Source of the DNA: Cyclobacteriaceae bacterium
Lineage (GTDB): Bacteria > Bacteroidota > Bacteroidia > Cytophagales > Cyclobacteriaceae
Direction: 5' to 3'
DNA length: 64,000 nt
Assembly (NCBI GenBank): GCA_022841475.1
Contig: JALHRJ010000003.1
Coordinates: forward strand, 107,448-171,447
Shown: positions 10,151 to 19,247 of the stretch, piece after piece
Numbering within the stretch: position 1 is the stretch's first letter
Layout of the letters: every line of letters begins with the position of its first letter
Translations under genes and position numbers: made by a program
Notes under the pieces: generated by a model
What the model was told of the DNA's origin: nothing
Database searches by the model: none
What the model saw: only the letters and a program-made list of their open reading frames with translations

Positions 10151-10606
10151 ATGCGAATTGGTGATAAGGCTCCTGATTTTGAACTTACAAATCAACTTGG
10201 TTCAAAAATTAGATTGAGTGACTTAATAATGAGCAGGAACGTTGTTCTGTTCTTTTATCCTAAAGATGACAGCCCGGGCTGTACTCGGGAGGCCTGTGCT
10301 TTCCGAGATAGTTACGAAGTTTTTAAAGAAGTCGGAGCGGAGGTAGTAGGGATAAGCTCTGATAGTGAAGATTCACACCAACATTTTGCAGATAAGCATA
10401 ATCTGCCTTATACGCTGTTGAGTGATAAGGGCGGTACTGTGAGAAAACTCTATGGTGTACCTAAAACATTGGGGATTTTACCAGGTAGAGTTACTTACAT
10501 AATTGACAAGCAAGGAGTAGTTTGTCATATTTTCAACTCACAATTGAATTTTGAAGGGCATATTGAGGAGGCGCTAAGTATTTTAAAATCAATGGACAAT
10601 AACTAA
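10151..10606 (+). CDS. peroxiredoxin (Bcp/PrxQ type)
   Basis: MRIGDKAPDFEL; FFYPKDDSPGCTREACAFRDSY active site; start moved from the ORF-track 10106. Confidence 0.92.
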   Translation: MRIGDKAPDFELTNQLGSKIRLSDLIMSRNVVLFFYPKDDSPGCTREACAFRDSYEVFKEVGAEVVGISSDSEDSHQHFADKHNLPYTLLSDKGGTVRKLYGVPKTLGILPGRVTYIIDKQGVVCHIFNSQLNFEGHIEEALSILKSMDNN

Positions 10607-10623
10607 AAATCAAGGATAAAACT

Positions 10624-10992
10624 ATGGAAACAAAAGAAATGAGTAAAGGAAGAAAAATCACCGGATGGGTGATCGCTGGATTAGTCACTGCAATGTTGCT
10701 GTTTAGTGCCATGGGCAAGTTTACTACGCCAGAAATGGTAGAAAACTTTGCTAAGTGGGGATTGGGAGACTGGATAACAATCGTGGCAATTGGAGAGATT
10801 ATCTCCGCACTGCTTTTCCTTTTTCCAAAGACCAATGTTTTTGGTTCATTCTTACTTAGCGCTCATATGGGGGGAGCTATTGTCGTGCACATGAGTCATT
10901 ACGAATCATTTATGGTGCAATCTATACTACTCATTTTGGTATGGGCCGTAGCATTTGTTCGCAATCCCGAACTGCTGGCCAAATTCAAATAG
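10624..10992 (+). CDS. DoxX family protein
   Basis: Four TM segments; SAMGKFTTPEMVENFAKWGL and LLSAHMGGAIVVHM. Confidence 0.8.
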   Translation: METKEMSKGRKITGWVIAGLVTAMLLFSAMGKFTTPEMVENFAKWGLGDWITIVAIGEIISALLFLFPKTNVFGSFLLSAHMGGAIVVHMSHYESFMVQSILLILVWAVAFVRNPELLAKFK

Positions 10993-10998
10993 TTAGCG

Positions 10999-11658
10999 AT
11001 GAGGAGAATCTGCATTTTTGGAGCCACAGGCCGGACTGGCAAACATCTTGTCAATGTGGTGGCAGAACGAGGCATGACCCCTGTTTGCTTGGTCAGAAAA
11101 GAGTCAAAAGAGAAGCCGGTGCATAAGTCAGCAGTTCTCGTGGAGGGCTCTCCATTGGTATATGATGACGTGAAGCGCGCCTTGACCGATTGTGATGCGG
11201 TGCTAGTCGCACTGAATGTGGCCCGGAAGAGTGATTGGCCATGGGCTAAACTCGTATCTCCCCCGGATTTGCTTGAGGTAAGCATGACTAACATCGTGAA
11301 GGCTATGGGTGAGACAGGAGCTAAGCGGATCATCACGGTTTCTGCGTGGGGAGTGGGCGATAGCTACGCTGAAGCCAATGGAATATTCCGATTCCTTATC
11401 AACAAAACCAATGTTGGGACGGCCTATGCGGGGCATGAGCAACAGGAGAAAGTGTTGAAAGAAAGCAACCTCGATTGGACAGCCGTGCGCCCTGTCGGGC
11501 TGACCAATAACACTAAGCATTGCCCGACAAGAGTTAGTCAAAATGGATCTACTAAGCTAAAAATGTCAATTAGTAGAATGGATGTGGCTATATTTATGTT
11601 GGATATACTTGATAATGTAAAATATTACAAGACAACGCCTAGCATTTCCAACGATTGA
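10999..11658 (+). CDS. NAD(P)H-binding atypical SDR protein
   Basis: MRRICIFGATGRTGKHLVNVVAERGMTPVCLVR Rossmann motif; DWTAVRPVGLTN. Confidence 0.85.
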   Translation: MRRICIFGATGRTGKHLVNVVAERGMTPVCLVRKESKEKPVHKSAVLVEGSPLVYDDVKRALTDCDAVLVALNVARKSDWPWAKLVSPPDLLEVSMTNIVKAMGETGAKRIITVSAWGVGDSYAEANGIFRFLINKTNVGTAYAGHEQQEKVLKESNLDWTAVRPVGLTNNTKHCPTRVSQNGSTKLKMSISRMDVAIFMLDILDNVKYYKTTPSISND

Positions 11659-11661
11659 TAA

Positions 11662-12111
11662 ATGGGCATTGAAAATGAAATAAAAAGCAAATTCAGAAAT
11701 GAATACCACAAGGCTGTGGTAAACCTGTATTACACCAACAATGTAATTGGTGAGCAGTTCTTTAAAATGCTAAAGGCGTATGGGTTGGCAGTTCCTCAAT
11801 TCAATGTGCTTAGAATACTAAGAGGGCAACATCCCAATGCAGCTTCAATAGGGTTGATTAAGGAGCGAATGCTGGATAGGAATTCGGATGTAAGCCGCAT
11901 TGTAGATCGATTGTTTAAAAAGAAACTTGTTGAACGAAAAGAAGGTAAATCTGACCGAAGGCAGAAAAATGTGTTGATTACAAAAATGGGTCTAGAACTA
12001 CTTGAGAAAATGGCAGTTTGTGAAAAACAGGAAGATGCTATTCTATCCAACCTGAATAAAAAAGAAGTAAAACTATTGAACGAATTGCTGGATAAGATTA
12101 GGGATAAATGA
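11662..12111 (+). CDS. MarR family transcriptional regulator
   Basis: wHTH pattern; MLDRNSDVSRIVDRLFKKKLVERKEGKSDRRQKNVLITKMG. Confidence 0.9.
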   Translation: MGIENEIKSKFRNEYHKAVVNLYYTNNVIGEQFFKMLKAYGLAVPQFNVLRILRGQHPNAASIGLIKERMLDRNSDVSRIVDRLFKKKLVERKEGKSDRRQKNVLITKMGLELLEKMAVCEKQEDAILSNLNKKEVKLLNELLDKIRDK

Positions 12112-12233
12112 ACCGTCCATCTTTTATAAAGCTATTAGGTATGGTAACACTTGGTGCAGGAACATTTGGTTTGTCAGGTTTAGCTAAAGCACTTAATGAA
12201 ACAGAGCAGTCATTCCAACATTCATTAATCTGA
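12108..12233 (+). pseudogene. truncated ORF start (MNRPSFIKLLGMVTLGAGTFGLSGLAKALNETEQSFQHSLI*), possible remnant of a secreted/dioxygenase-like protein
   Basis: Good start overlapping the marR stop but stops after about 41 codons, followed by about 0.9 kb lacking a convincing ORF. Confidence 0.3.
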
Positions 12234-12952
12234 TTGAAGGAGAAGAATTTGGAAGAGAAAGGAAACATGAAACGCCTGTGATATAGGCATGTTGTTCTCA
12301 TGAGCACTGGCACTCAAACTCAGTCCCTCAGCCAATCCCTCGATTCTCATCCAGGGATTGAATGGCAGGTATTCGCAGATTTGAAAGAAGGATTTTAATT
12401 GCATGCCAGATTTTCCGATGGATTAGGACTGTTTCCAAACGACAATCCTTGATCTTAAATAGGATGAGGTAATAAAAATATCTTCATCACCGCTCTATGA
12501 TGGTGGAGCGATTTGCCAGTATGGTGAACCTTATCAGTAGTCCCCAGTAGAAGAACCCGACTGGCGTTTCTGGATCAATAGAGCATCTGTCAAAGGTCTT
12601 GAATTGAACGGATTCTATGGGAACGGTTTTTGGTAAAGTCGGAATGATGTTATTTCCCTCGAGTAATACAAACGAACCACATATCGGGCTGATATACAAA
12701 TCACCGCCATTCCGAAATTGGAACGCTACCCAGCGAGTTCACATAACTGTTTAGTAGCGATCAAATCCGGGCCTGAATATTTCTAAGGACGTAATTACCG
12801 GTGGGCAGTTCGTTATTGACACTAATACGCTCAACAATGAGGATCGTTCGAGTGCAGCTATCTGTGGCAGGTTTTGTAAGCATCCCCGTTTATACAATTC
12901 AAAAGTAGAATTCATTTTCATTATTGCAATAGTTATCAATGTTGAAATGTGG

Positions 12953-13120
12953 TCAACTTGAATGGATTTTTGGGTTGGGGAGTTGTCCATATTTCAACAT
13001 GGCCGGGGTTTTTCCGTTAAGACTTTCATGGAGCCTGTAGTTATTATAATCCTCCAGCCACTTTTCAGTTTCCATTCGCAGTTCATCGATATTATCAAAC
13101 AAATAAGCATCTAAAACGCA
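12953..13120 (-). mobile_element. IS3-family transposase (OrfB) C-terminal remnant
   Basis: Minus-strand translation VLDAYLFDNIDELRMETEKWLEDYNNYRLHESLNGKTPAMLKYGQLPNPKIHSS*, typical IS3 OrfB terminus; no upstream catalytic region. Confidence 0.8.
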
Positions 13121-13138
13121 CATAGCAACTTAATTTAC

Positions 13139-13822
13139 TTAAAGAGCTTTATTAACAGATTTCAAGATATCACGATCTGAATAAAACTTATCAACAAACT
13201 CTTCAAAATTAGTTATCACGTCAGGAAGATTCAATTCCATAACGGACAAACTCAATAGCGGCCATTTTTTAAACCGCATCATAAACCCGAACAACGGAAG
13301 ATACGGGGGGGCATAATGGAAAGAGTTTTCGATAAGTTCATCATGCAGGGCCGGTTTTAAGGCCGTCTTTAAATCCCGTACAACATCGTAAAGGATTTTA
13401 ATTCTGCTTCCTTCGCTTAACGTTTCGGCAAGAACGGGCATCCCCTTGTCGTGGAAGAATGTTAATAGGTATTCGCGGAAGCCGTCTTCGGTCACGTCAC
13501 AGAGGTCGCGACAATAATAGAGGTATTGTTCTCTGAATCGTTTGAGGGAGAAGTCATCTACCGTTTTATCGATCACAAAGTCAATCAGTTCATTTTCCTT
13601 GGCAATGACCTGTTCAAGTGTTGGACCTCCTTTTTTTCCGGCAGCCAATAGGTGATATTTAGGCTTGGAGAATAACTCAAAATAATAACTTTTGTAGAAG
13701 GTTGTCTTCCGGTCAAAGGTCACTTGTATGTATAGGGGGTGCGTCAGTTTGCCATGAAAAGAAACTTCCTTGAGCCGCTCGTTGAAGTACGTTTTGTAGG
13801 TCACCTTATAAGTTCTGCTCAT
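13139..13822 (-). CDS. hypothetical protein of the integration island
   Basis: 227-aa ORF, no recognised domain; divergent from the recombinase. Confidence 0.7.
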   Translation of the reverse strand: MSRTYKVTYKTYFNERLKEVSFHGKLTHPLYIQVTFDRKTTFYKSYYFELFSKPKYHLLAAGKKGGPTLEQVIAKENELIDFVIDKTVDDFSLKRFREQYLYYCRDLCDVTEDGFREYLLTFFHDKGMPVLAETLSEGSRIKILYDVVRDLKTALKPALHDELIENSFHYAPPYLPLFGFMMRFKKWPLLSLSVMELNLPDVITNFEEFVDKFYSDRDILKSVNKAL

Positions 13823-14042
13823 TTAGCTCTCTTTGGTTTTGCTCCGTCCTTGAAGGAATTCAATTGGTATCAAATCAAAGCATTCCGTTCATACTAAATG
13901 GATGTGAATGCCCATCATTGCACTAAATTATACAAAGTTTAGACATATATTATGTTATCAAAACAAATATTTTTATATTAGCGTTTAATAAGGTACCCCT
14001 TGCCGCGCTTACCGGTGACGGGATAGAACCAGGAGGTACCAG

Positions 14043-14192
14043 ATGGAGAAATTGAGTCCGGAAAAAGTAATGGCCATGCTCAAGGAAAAAGGTGTTGAAG
14101 TGTCGGTTGAGCAGGCAGCTTCGATTCTCAAATTTCTCCGAAAACTTGCAAATATTGTGGTTGCTCAATATCTAAAAGGTGGAAAACAATAA
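14043..14192 (+). CDS. 49-aa micro-ORF immediately upstream of the serine recombinase
   Basis: ATG..TAA: MEKLSPEKVMAMLKEKGVEVSVEQAASILKFLRKLANIVVAQYLKGGKQ; preceded by AGGAGG-like GGAGGTACCAG; below the ORF-track length cutoff. Confidence 0.65.
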   Translation: MEKLSPEKVMAMLKEKGVEVSVEQAASILKFLRKLANIVVAQYLKGGKQ

Positions 14193-14226
14193 GCATAAAT
14201 CAAACTGGCAACTTAATTCGTCTCCT

Positions 14227-15939
14227 ATGAAAACAGCCGATCTTTACATAAGAGTAAGTACCGATGAACAGGCCGACAAAGGGTACTCCCAGCGGGGTCA
14301 GGAGGAGCTGCTTCGCAGGTATTGCGACATCAACAAACTGACGGTACGAAAGGTGATCTATGAGGATCATTCAGCCAAAACGTTTGATCGTCCTGAATGG
14401 CAAAAATACCTGAGCAACCTTCGTAAACATAGAGGACAGAGTGACCTTGTGCTCTTCTTGAAATGGGATCGGTTCAGCCGGAATGCCGGTGATGCCTACC
14501 AGATGATAAATATCCTGCGCAAGCTTGGCGTGGAACCGCAGGCCATTGAACAGCCCCTTGACTTGTCCATCCCTGAAAATAAACTGATGCTGGCATTTTA
14601 CCTGGCAACGCCCGAGGTGGAAAATGACAGGCGTGCATTGAATGTAATTCATGGTATGCGCCGGGCCAAAAAAGAAGGTCGTTACATGGGACATGCCCCG
14701 GTAGGGTATGCCAACAGGACGGATGAATCGGGTAGAAAATTGATTGAACCAATAGAGCCAATGGCGGGCGTAATCCGCTGGTCATTTGAGAAGATTGCTG
14801 AAGGTGTATTCAATACTGAACAAGTCTACAAGATGGCAAAGGATAAAGGTTTTAAAGGTGCAAAAAGCTTGTTTTGGACTGCTATCCGCAATCCGGTGTA
14901 TTGTGGCAAAATAGAACTCCCCAAATACAAAGAAGAAGAGGAGCGTCTGATCAAAGGACAACATGAACCCCTTATATCGGACGCGCTATACTACCAAGTG
15001 CAAGATGTTTTGGATGGTCGGAAAAGGGGAAAATACCGACTTAAGGTGGCATCCAATGAAACCATGCCGCTACGAGGATTTTTGATTTGTCCCCAGTGCG
15101 GCAAGCTTCTTACAGGTAGCAAATCCAAAGGCAACACAAAATATTATTCCTATTACCATTGCTTTGATGGATGCACCTGCCGCTTCCGTGCGGACAAGGT
15201 GAATGACGTTTTTGTCAAGGAGCTAAGCAAATACATTCCACGTTCTGAGGTTGCGGATGTCTACAAGATCACACTCATTGAGTCATGGAACACCCAGACA
15301 AGTCATTTGCGAAATGGTCACAAGCAACTGTTATCGCAGATCAGAGAACTGGAAGACAAACTTTCTTACATCCGTGATTTACTTTCATCAAGGCAGCTTC
15401 CCCCTGAAGACTTCCGGGAAATGAAGACCGAGTATACAACCAAATTGGAGAAGCTAGAGGCAAAGCTGAGTGCAACTGAGAATGATAACGTAAGCATTGA
15501 TGGCCTGCTCGACAAAGGCGTGAAGAATCTTTTGGTATTGGACACGATCTACAATGACGGAGGTATCGAAAAGAAGCGCGAAGTGATTAGTTCGATGTAT
15601 CCAGAAAAGTTGACTTTTGACGGAACGTTACTTCGAACTACCCGCGTCAACGAGGCGGTACGATTTATTTATATGATTGACAGTGAGTTAGGCCAAAATA
15701 AAAACAGGACAAATCTGAAAAATTCAAACTTGTCCTGTCAAGTCGGGGCGGCCAGATTCGAACTGACGATCTCTTGGTCCCAAACCAAGCGCGATACCGG
15801 GCTACGCTACGCCCCGAACTACTTAAGGAGGCGCGAAGATATAAAAACATCTTCAACAACCAACTTTTGTGATCCCAGCTGGAGTCGAACCAGCAACCTG
15901 CTGCTTAGAAGGCAGCTGCTCTATCCAATTGAGCTATGA
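14227..15939 (+). CDS. large serine recombinase (resolvase + recombinase + zinc ribbon); open frame continues antisense through tRNA-Pro and into tRNA-Arg
   Basis: MKTADLYIRVSTDEQADKGYSQRGQEE; FLKWDRFSRNAGDA; zinc ribbon CPQCGKLLTGSKSKGN; start set at MKTADLY (track 14179). Confidence 0.92.
   Translation: MKTADLYIRVSTDEQADKGYSQRGQEELLRRYCDINKLTVRKVIYEDHSAKTFDRPEWQKYLSNLRKHRGQSDLVLFLKWDRFSRNAGDAYQMINILRKLGVEPQAIEQPLDLSIPENKLMLAFYLATPEVENDRRALNVIHGMRRAKKEGRYMGHAPVGYANRTDESGRKLIEPIEPMAGVIRWSFEKIAEGVFNTEQVYKMAKDKGFKGAKSLFWTAIRNPVYCGKIELPKYKEEEERLIKGQHEPLISDALYYQVQDVLDGRKRGKYRLKVASNETMPLRGFLICPQCGKLLTGSKSKGNTKYYSYYHCFDGCTCRFRADKVNDVFVKELSKYIPRSEVADVYKITLIESWNTQTSHLRNGHKQLLSQIRELEDKLSYIRDLLSSRQLPPEDFREMKTEYTTKLEKLEAKLSATENDNVSIDGLLDKGVKNLLVLDTIYNDGGIEKKREVISSMYPEKLTFDGTLLRTTRVNEAVRFIYMIDSELGQNKNRTNLKNSNLSCQVGAARFELTISWSQTKRDTGLRYAPNYLRRREDIKTSSTTNFCDPSWSRTSNLLLRRQLLYPIEL
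15704..15738. terminator. 9-bp perfect inverted repeat hairpin 3' of tRNA-Pro / at the recombinase end
   Basis: ACAGGACAA (15704-15712) ... TTGTCCTGT (15730-15738). Confidence 0.5.
15743..15816 (-). tRNA. tRNA-Pro (TGG)
   Basis: Cloverleaf on minus strand; acceptor CGGGGCG/CGCCCCG, anticodon arm CTTGGTTTGGGACCAAG, T-loop GTTCGAATC. Confidence 0.93.
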
Positions 15940-15943
15940 GACC
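15870..15943 (-). tRNA. tRNA-Arg (TCT)
   Basis: Minus strand; anticodon arm CTGCCTTCTAAGCAG, T-arm GCTGGTTCGACTCCAGC. Confidence 0.93.
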
Positions 15944-15958
15944 GGAAACTTAAAAGAG

Positions 15959-16047
15959 CGGAGGGGGGGGGATTCGAACCCCCGGTACGGTTTAACCCGT
16001 ACGACAGTTTAGCAAACTGCTGGTTTAAGCCTCTCACCCACCTCTCC
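15959..16047 (-). tRNA. tRNA-Ser (GCT)
   Basis: Minus strand; anticodon arm CAGTTTGCTAAACTG, long variable arm CGTACGGGTTAAACCGTAC, T-loop GTTCGAATC. Confidence 0.93.
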
Positions 16048-16170
16048 TGGTATCCTATCTCCTGTTTTGAAAGGAAAGATTATTCCCTAAAAAAGGATTG
16101 CAAATATAATGGCAGAAAGATAGTAATCCGCCTCCTTTTACCTTTTTTTTGCCTTTTCAATCTATCGATC

Positions 16171-16899
16171 ATGACACTCGAAATTCATGCAGACTATTCG
16201 GCATTAAGCAAAGCTACCGCAAATCTTATCATTGATTATATTAAAAGAAAGCCCTCAGCATTCATCTGCCTCGCCTCCGGCCACACTCCTATTGGAGTAT
16301 TTAAAGAACTAACCAAAGCCTTAGAATCAAAGAAAGTTGATTTAAGTGCCTGTACGTTTTTAAGTCTGGATGAGTGGCTCCACATTGAACCCACCGATCC
16401 GGGCTCATGTCTTTCTATGTTGCAAAAAGATTGTTTTGTTCCCCTCGGCATCCGCGATCATCAGATTGAATTCTTTAATGTATTGGCCAAGGATATGCAG
16501 CAGGAATGTAATCGCATTAATACCCTGATTGAATCACGTGGCGGGTTGGACATCATGTTAGTAGGTGTTGGCACCAATGGCCATATCGGCATGAATGAAC
16601 CCGGCACTTCGTTTGACTCCTATGCCCATGTAAGTGAACTGGCAGAAGAAACAAAGACCGTGGGACAAAAATATTTTCAACAAGCCACTTCCCTATCGCA
16701 AGGAATTACCCTGGGACTTAAGCATCTGCGTGAAAGCAAGTTGCCCATTGTGATGGCGAGTGGTGAGAAGAAAGCCGCTATCATGGCGAAGGGCCTTCAA
16801 GGAAAATCTACTGAAGAAATTCCGTTGAGTGTTGTCCACTTAATTCCACAGGGCTTTATTATGCTAGATGTAGAGGCAGCACGGCTTATAAAGATGTGA
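16171..16899 (+). CDS. glucosamine-6-phosphate deaminase / 6-phosphogluconolactonase family protein
   Basis: LASGHTPIGVFKEL, FLSLDEWL, MLVGVGTNGHIGMNEPG. Confidence 0.88.
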   Translation: MTLEIHADYSALSKATANLIIDYIKRKPSAFICLASGHTPIGVFKELTKALESKKVDLSACTFLSLDEWLHIEPTDPGSCLSMLQKDCFVPLGIRDHQIEFFNVLAKDMQQECNRINTLIESRGGLDIMLVGVGTNGHIGMNEPGTSFDSYAHVSELAEETKTVGQKYFQQATSLSQGITLGLKHLRESKLPIVMASGEKKAAIMAKGLQGKSTEEIPLSVVHLIPQGFIMLDVEAARLIKM

Positions 16900-17090
16900 A
16901 TATTGGGAATTAGGAATTGGGTATTAGGTATTGGGAATTGGGAATTAGGAGTTGGGAATAAAAGTAGGAAGTAGGCAGTAGGCAAAATGCAATTAGGAAT
17001 TGGGTATTGGGTATTGGGTATATGGAGTTGAGAATAAAAGTAGGCAGTTGGCAAAATGGAAATTAGGAATTGAGATTAAGGAATTAAGAA
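16896..17090. repeat. degenerate short-word array (GGGAATT / GGTATTGGG / AGTAGGCAGT)
   Basis: Iterated 7-8 nt words such as aattgggaattagga and gggtattgggtatt. Confidence 0.8.
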
Positions 17091-18017
17091 TTAAGAAGAA
17101 TATAATCGCGTAGTTGCTTGTGACCGACCGAAGGCAAAACAGGCAGCTCCAATGGCTCCGGCATATTCATTGAAGTGAGCTTTTACGATGGGGGTTGCGT
17201 TGCCGTCCGGCCGCCATTCATATTGATCCATAAATATTGATAGCGGTTTAAACAGTGAATCTCCAGCCTGGGCGATGCCACCACCCAACACAATTTTTTC
17301 AGGGGCCAATACATTGATTAAAGAGCATAACCCAACCGCTAATTTTTTAACTGAACGTATCCACACTTCTTTCGCAAAAGGATCTCCCGATTCGTAGGCT
17401 GTCACCAATTCGCGCGTAGATTGAAACCTATTATTACTTCTTCGCGGCACCGTTTCATTTCCCATAGCATCTTCGAGCGTACCGGGCACCTGCAAAAACC
17501 CAATCTCCTCGCTATCAGAATTCAACGAGATATCACCCATGCTGCCAGCCCGTTGCAATCGGCCCTGATACAGTTTTCCATCTATCAGAATCGCACCCCC
17601 TACTCCCGTGCCAAGGGTTAACATGAATACATTTTTATGTCCTTTAGCCACTCCAAAATTTACTTCAGCGAGGAGGGCTGCATGGGCATCGTTGAGTACA
17701 TGTACTGGTTCACTCAAAAAATCGCTCCAATTAAACCGCTCCAATCCGGGCAACCGGCCGGGCATGTAGTTGATCTGGCGGTTGTTACCATCCGGCAAAC
17801 CGGGAGCTGCCAACCCCATACATGATATTGTCGCTTTGTCGAGTCGGTTAACTGCTGTTACTGAATTCCAAACGGCTTGCTTCCAGTCCCCATCTATTAT
17901 CTGATTTGCTTTACTTACCAGCAATGTGCCCTCCGTTGTGACTTTCACAACTTTCACATTCGTGCCACCCAAATCAATTCCGATTGCGTTCATACCCGTT
18001 ATCATTACCTTTCGCAA
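17091..18017 (-). CDS. ROK family sugar kinase / transcriptional regulator-like protein
   Basis: AIGIDLGGTNVKVVKV, TLGTGVGGAILIDGKLYQG; start may be internal (MNAIGIDLGG). Confidence 0.9.
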   Translation of the reverse strand: MRKVMITGMNAIGIDLGGTNVKVVKVTTEGTLLVSKANQIIDGDWKQAVWNSVTAVNRLDKATISCMGLAAPGLPDGNNRQINYMPGRLPGLERFNWSDFLSEPVHVLNDAHAALLAEVNFGVAKGHKNVFMLTLGTGVGGAILIDGKLYQGRLQRAGSMGDISLNSDSEEIGFLQVPGTLEDAMGNETVPRRSNNRFQSTRELVTAYESGDPFAKEVWIRSVKKLAVGLCSLINVLAPEKIVLGGGIAQAGDSLFKPLSIFMDQYEWRPDGNATPIVKAHFNEYAGAIGAACFAFGRSQATTRLYSS

Positions 18018-18052
18018 GGTATGGGCAACACCTTGAATTATAAATCGTTTTA

Positions 18053-18060
18053 TAACTTTG
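18053..18060 (+). promoter_or_regulatory. Bacteroidetes-type -7 box (TAACTTTG) upstream of batB-like gene
   Basis: TTG-N17-TAACTTTG just upstream of ATG at 18074. Confidence 0.5.
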
Positions 18061-18073
18061 CGCTACTTTTTCT

Positions 18074-19045
18074 ATGACGATGTTTCGGGATTTTGGATGG
18101 GTTGAGGGTTTATTTATTGTACTGTTCCTCGTTGCCTATGGTTTATACCTGATTCGTATTATCCGAATCAGTCGGTCCTTGCACACACCTTACTCCACTG
18201 TATTCATTAAGCTGGCACTGAGGAGCATCATGCTGGGTCTGCTTATTGTTTCTATTCTCGGTCCCACCTTTGGGGACTCGAAACGGGAAATTAAATCGGT
18301 GGGTAAGGACATTATGTTTTGCGTGGATCTTTCCAAGTCGATGGATGCCTTTGATGTGCAACCCACACGCCTGGAGAAGATTAAATTTGAAATGAAGAAG
18401 ATAGTGGCTGCATTTAATTCAGACCGTCTGGGCGTGATCATCTTTTCATCTGAGTCGTTTATGCAATGTCCGCTTACTTACGATCAAAATGCCTTGAATT
18501 TATTTATTGAAACAATGAATACGAATCTGGTGCCAGCGAGTGGTACCGATTTTGGTCCACCCATTAAAATGGCGTTATCCAAAATGGAGGATGAAGAGAC
18601 CCCCAGCAATCAGCAAAAATCGAAAGTGATTGTGCTGATCAGTGATGGAGAAGATTTTGGTGAAGAAACTGATAAGATTGCCAAAGAAGTTGAGGATCAG
18701 GACATCCGATTGTTTACGTTGGGTGTAGGCACGGAAGCAGGCAGTCAGATAACCACTCCTCGCGGAGGATTTAAGTCGGACCAGCAAGGTAATATCGTTG
18801 TCACGAAGCTGAATCCAGCTGCCTTAAAAAATCTGGCGAGCAAAACCGATGGCCAGTATTTTGAAATCAATGAATCGCGCAATGATGTTAATAAACTCAT
18901 TAACGCCATCAATAAGATCGAGGGGCAGGTACGCGATGCGCGTCTGGTAGATGTCTCCGCGAATCGCTATTTTTACTTTTTGATGGCCGCTTTGGTTTTG
19001 TTGGTGCTGGATGTGTTGGTAAGTGTGAGGACGGTACGGATTTAA
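18074..19045 (+). CDS. VWA domain-containing protein, BatB-like (aerotolerance operon type)
   Basis: MIDAS-like DLSKSMDAFD, TRLEKIKFEMKK, SGTDFGPPI, ISDGEDFGEE; TM at both ends. Confidence 0.87.
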   Translation: MTMFRDFGWVEGLFIVLFLVAYGLYLIRIIRISRSLHTPYSTVFIKLALRSIMLGLLIVSILGPTFGDSKREIKSVGKDIMFCVDLSKSMDAFDVQPTRLEKIKFEMKKIVAAFNSDRLGVIIFSSESFMQCPLTYDQNALNLFIETMNTNLVPASGTDFGPPIKMALSKMEDEETPSNQQKSKVIVLISDGEDFGEETDKIAKEVEDQDIRLFTLGVGTEAGSQITTPRGGFKSDQQGNIVVTKLNPAALKNLASKTDGQYFEINESRNDVNKLINAINKIEGQVRDARLVDVSANRYFYFLMAALVLLVLDVLVSVRTVRI

Positions 19046-19058
19046 TTTTAGGCATTGG

Positions 19059-19221
19059 GAATTGGGTATTAGGTGGTCAGTATTCAGTAATCAGTATTCA
19101 GTATTCAGTAATCAGTAATCAGTATTCAGTAATCAGTGGTCAGTAATCAGTATTCAATATTCAGTAAATCAGTAATCAGTAAATCAGTTTGAGTAGATTA
19201 GTCAGAATAAATCAGTAACCA
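19059..19221. repeat. degenerate short-word array (CAGTAATCAGTATT)
   Basis: More than ten iterations of cagtattcagtaat-type words. Confidence 0.85.
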
Positions 19222-19247
19222 GAAACAGGATTTAGCCTAAAAAGAAA

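Noticed and set aside
12487-12990. Minus-strand ORFs in the decayed region
   Set aside because: Composition is not protein-like and no domain is recognisable.
13950-14168. Antisense ORF of 72 aa upstream of the recombinase
   Set aside because: Opposite strand carries the more plausible 49-aa micro-ORF with a ribosome-binding-like site.
12108-15939. Defence island or cargo-bearing integrative element
   Set aside because: No recognisable nuclease, helicase, methyltransferase or toxin cargo; only one unknown protein, a micro-ORF, an IS remnant and the recombinase.
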